Part shown: in pieces, positions 62,266-64,000 of the stretch
Layout: every line of letters starts with the position of its first letter
How positions within the stretch are numbered: position 1 is the first letter of the stretch
Source of the DNA: Epiperipatus broadwayi
Taxonomy: Eukaryota; Onychophora; Udeonychophora; Euonychophora; Peripatidae
Assembly: GCA_028023455.1 (NCBI GenBank)
Contig: JAQFVV010006216.1
Coordinates: 2,930,877-2,994,876, forward strand
Direction of reading: 5' to 3'
Length of the DNA: 64,000 nt
Notes under the pieces: generated by a model
Told to the model about the DNA's origin: nothing
What the model saw: the letters and a program-made list of their open reading frames with translations, nothing else
The model's database searches: none
Made by a program: the position numbers and the translations under genes

Positions 62266-64000
62266 TATTATTACTTTTGAAGAGGTCAGTCAATTATAGA
62301 ACTTTTACGAGGGCAGTTATAGCTAACCAAGCACAGCTATAACTAATTGATTTAGCAAAGTTTAATAGTGAAATTATTTTTCCTCTTCTAGAGTTCAAGT
62401 CAAAAATTTAATTATATTATTTTGTTTGCGAAATGTGCACTTAAAAACCACTAAAAGATACATCAATTTTGCTCCGGCTGATCGTTTAAATTGTCCCAAC
62501 GTTATGCTAAAGTATACATAAGTGTTATATTCTATTATTCAAGATAAATTATTATTTAAGAAATGGGAATGCTTAATAGGACTGTAAAATTGTTTTATTT
62601 AAATTTAAAATTAACAGGGAAGGATAAAAGAATATTTGTTTATTTTATAACAATTAAGTTTTTAAGCTTTAATTATACTTGCTTCATTTATGTGGAGGAA
62701 AGATGTGAACTGTCATTGAACGTTCTCAGAACTTTAATGTACAAATTTCATGTCAAATATAAAAGAAAACTCAAAATTTAAAATATACATAAGGAATATG
62801 TAATTTTATTGTCATATGTCTTAGAATAGCGGCGTAATTATTTCTATTTTTACCTTTGGAAAAGAAAAATATAAGATTAAATATGTCATTAAATGTACTT
62901 TAATAATTATTTGTTCTTCAGGACTAGTAGGATGAATGAAATTATAATGGATAAAGTTATGTGACATTGCTGTATTAATATTACCAATGAGTATCTAAAT
63001 AAATATTATTAATTGAATAACTACATATATTTCTGAATGGCTTTATGATTGTGAAATTAAATGTTAAGTATATCCTAGGAATAAAATACAAACTTCTATT
63101 TTATCTGCGTTATGAAATATATTGTTTAATTAAGGAAATTCATTATTTACAACGTCAATAGCAATTCATTAGTTGATAACTAAAAAACATTGAATATGCT
63201 CATATGGATTCAACAAAAATAATATTGTTTTGTTTTCTCCTGCAGGAATTGTACTGTTCTGTGTTAATATTTGTCTTGTGCAGTATAATTATTTTCCTTA
63301 TCTATTTGGAGACATGACAAGGAAAGTCATGCAAAAACTTTTATAAACTTTTCGTTTCTTATCGTTTGGAAAGAAAAAAAGAAGAGAACTTTATTTTATT
63401 TAATAGCATATTAGATAGTATTAGTTAAGGAATGTTTTATTATTTTAAATATGTTTATTATATCTATTATTATTATTAAATTTGTTCTACAAGAATGTCT
63501 CAAATAGCATAATAAAAAAAATACATTATGCTGGTAATTTTATATTATTATTATTATTACTTTAATATGAAGTTTAGTTGTGTGTTAATAACACACGCTA
63601 TGGTAAAACCAATGGAAGAGTCCATTCAAAAGGGTGAATAATTATAAAAAAAAATGTTCATTATATTAAATCTTACCGAATATATTTCTTTTATAAATTA
63701 GAAAACTATTATTTTCAAGAATTATTTCAGCTATAACATACAATTTTATTATTTATTTAGGTTCGATTTAACTACAGATTTGTGCCAATATTAATGCATT
63801 ATATTATTAAAAAATTATTCGTCTTGCTTTGTCCATAGTAATTAGTATTTTATTCTCCAATTGTTCTTTGAACATTACCAGGTCCTAAATATTGTCAGAT
63901 ATGAGATATTTATTCTTTATTAATTCTAGCAGTAATAATTAATATTTTAACAGTAATTCTTTGCTTACTGCGATTTTAAATAGTCAGTATATCACATGCT

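Larger units (their letters stand above)
59846..64000 (+). other. XRN1: XRN1 intron, incomplete at the window end
   Basis: Starts with GTAAAT. No exon starting IMLGL was found up to 64000. It contains a SINE-like segment (60655-60800) and a promoter-like motif (62229-62265). Otherwise AT-rich; an open frame at 62563-62781 has no recognised homology. Confidence 0.75.

Noticed and set aside
62563-62781. 72-codon open frame downstream of the promoter-like motif
   Set aside because: No recognisable domain and composition expected of AT-rich sequence; kept only as a note.

Overview
This is an AT-rich window from a eukaryotic, metazoan genome. It carries one recognisable host gene, split by very long introns, and a heavy load of transposable elements. 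There are no bacterial-style operons, rRNA genes or CRISPR arrays. The transposon types (RTE-like and CR1/Jockey-like LINEs, Ty3/gypsy, Tigger-like MITE) and the intron sizes suggest an invertebrate, probably an arthropod. That placement is an inference and I cannot give a species.

Host gene: five consecutive coding exons on the + strand (15702-15833, 19347-19447, 41162-41259, 46169-46278, 59735-59845) join in frame. They give 184 codons matching the start of the catalytic domain of the cytoplasmic 5'-3' exoribonuclease XRN1 (pacman in flies), about residues 26-209 by animal XRN1 numbering. All splice sites are GT/AG and phases are consistent. All catalytic acidic residues I can place (D35, D86, E176, E178, D206, D208) and the 5'-phosphate pocket (K93, Q97, R100, R101) are present. 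The ATG exon and all exons after residue 209 lie outside the window. Introns are about 3.5, 21.7, 4.9 and 13.5 kb, with incomplete introns at both ends.

Layout: 1-15.7 kb is the upstream intron or 5' flank, with two direct copies of a ~2.1-kb repeat, a hairpin and a SINE-like fragment. 15.8-19.3 kb is an intron with a decayed LINE reverse-transcriptase relic on the minus strand. 19.4-41.2 kb is a giant intron with an RTE-like LINE (+), a ~1-kb foldback, a nearly full-length two-ORF LINE (-) with a zinc-finger/coiled-coil/esterase ORF1, and a Tigger-like MITE. 41.3-46.2 kb is an intron filled by a decayed RTE copy that hosts a foldback element and a 137-bp insertion. 46.3-59.7 kb is an intron with a third RTE fragment and an 8.9-kb Ty3/gypsy LTR retrotransposon (-). 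The right LTR of that element ends 37 bp before the next XRN1 exon. 59.8-64 kb is an incomplete intron with a SINE-like segment and a TATA/initiator promoter-like motif.

The strongest observations are the LTR element abutting a splice acceptor and a foldback family with 12-13-bp target duplications found in two different host transposons. Next are the internal deletion fusing RT to integrase and a 316-bp tandem duplication of the protease segment. I found no convincing new biological system beyond these mobile-element structures.
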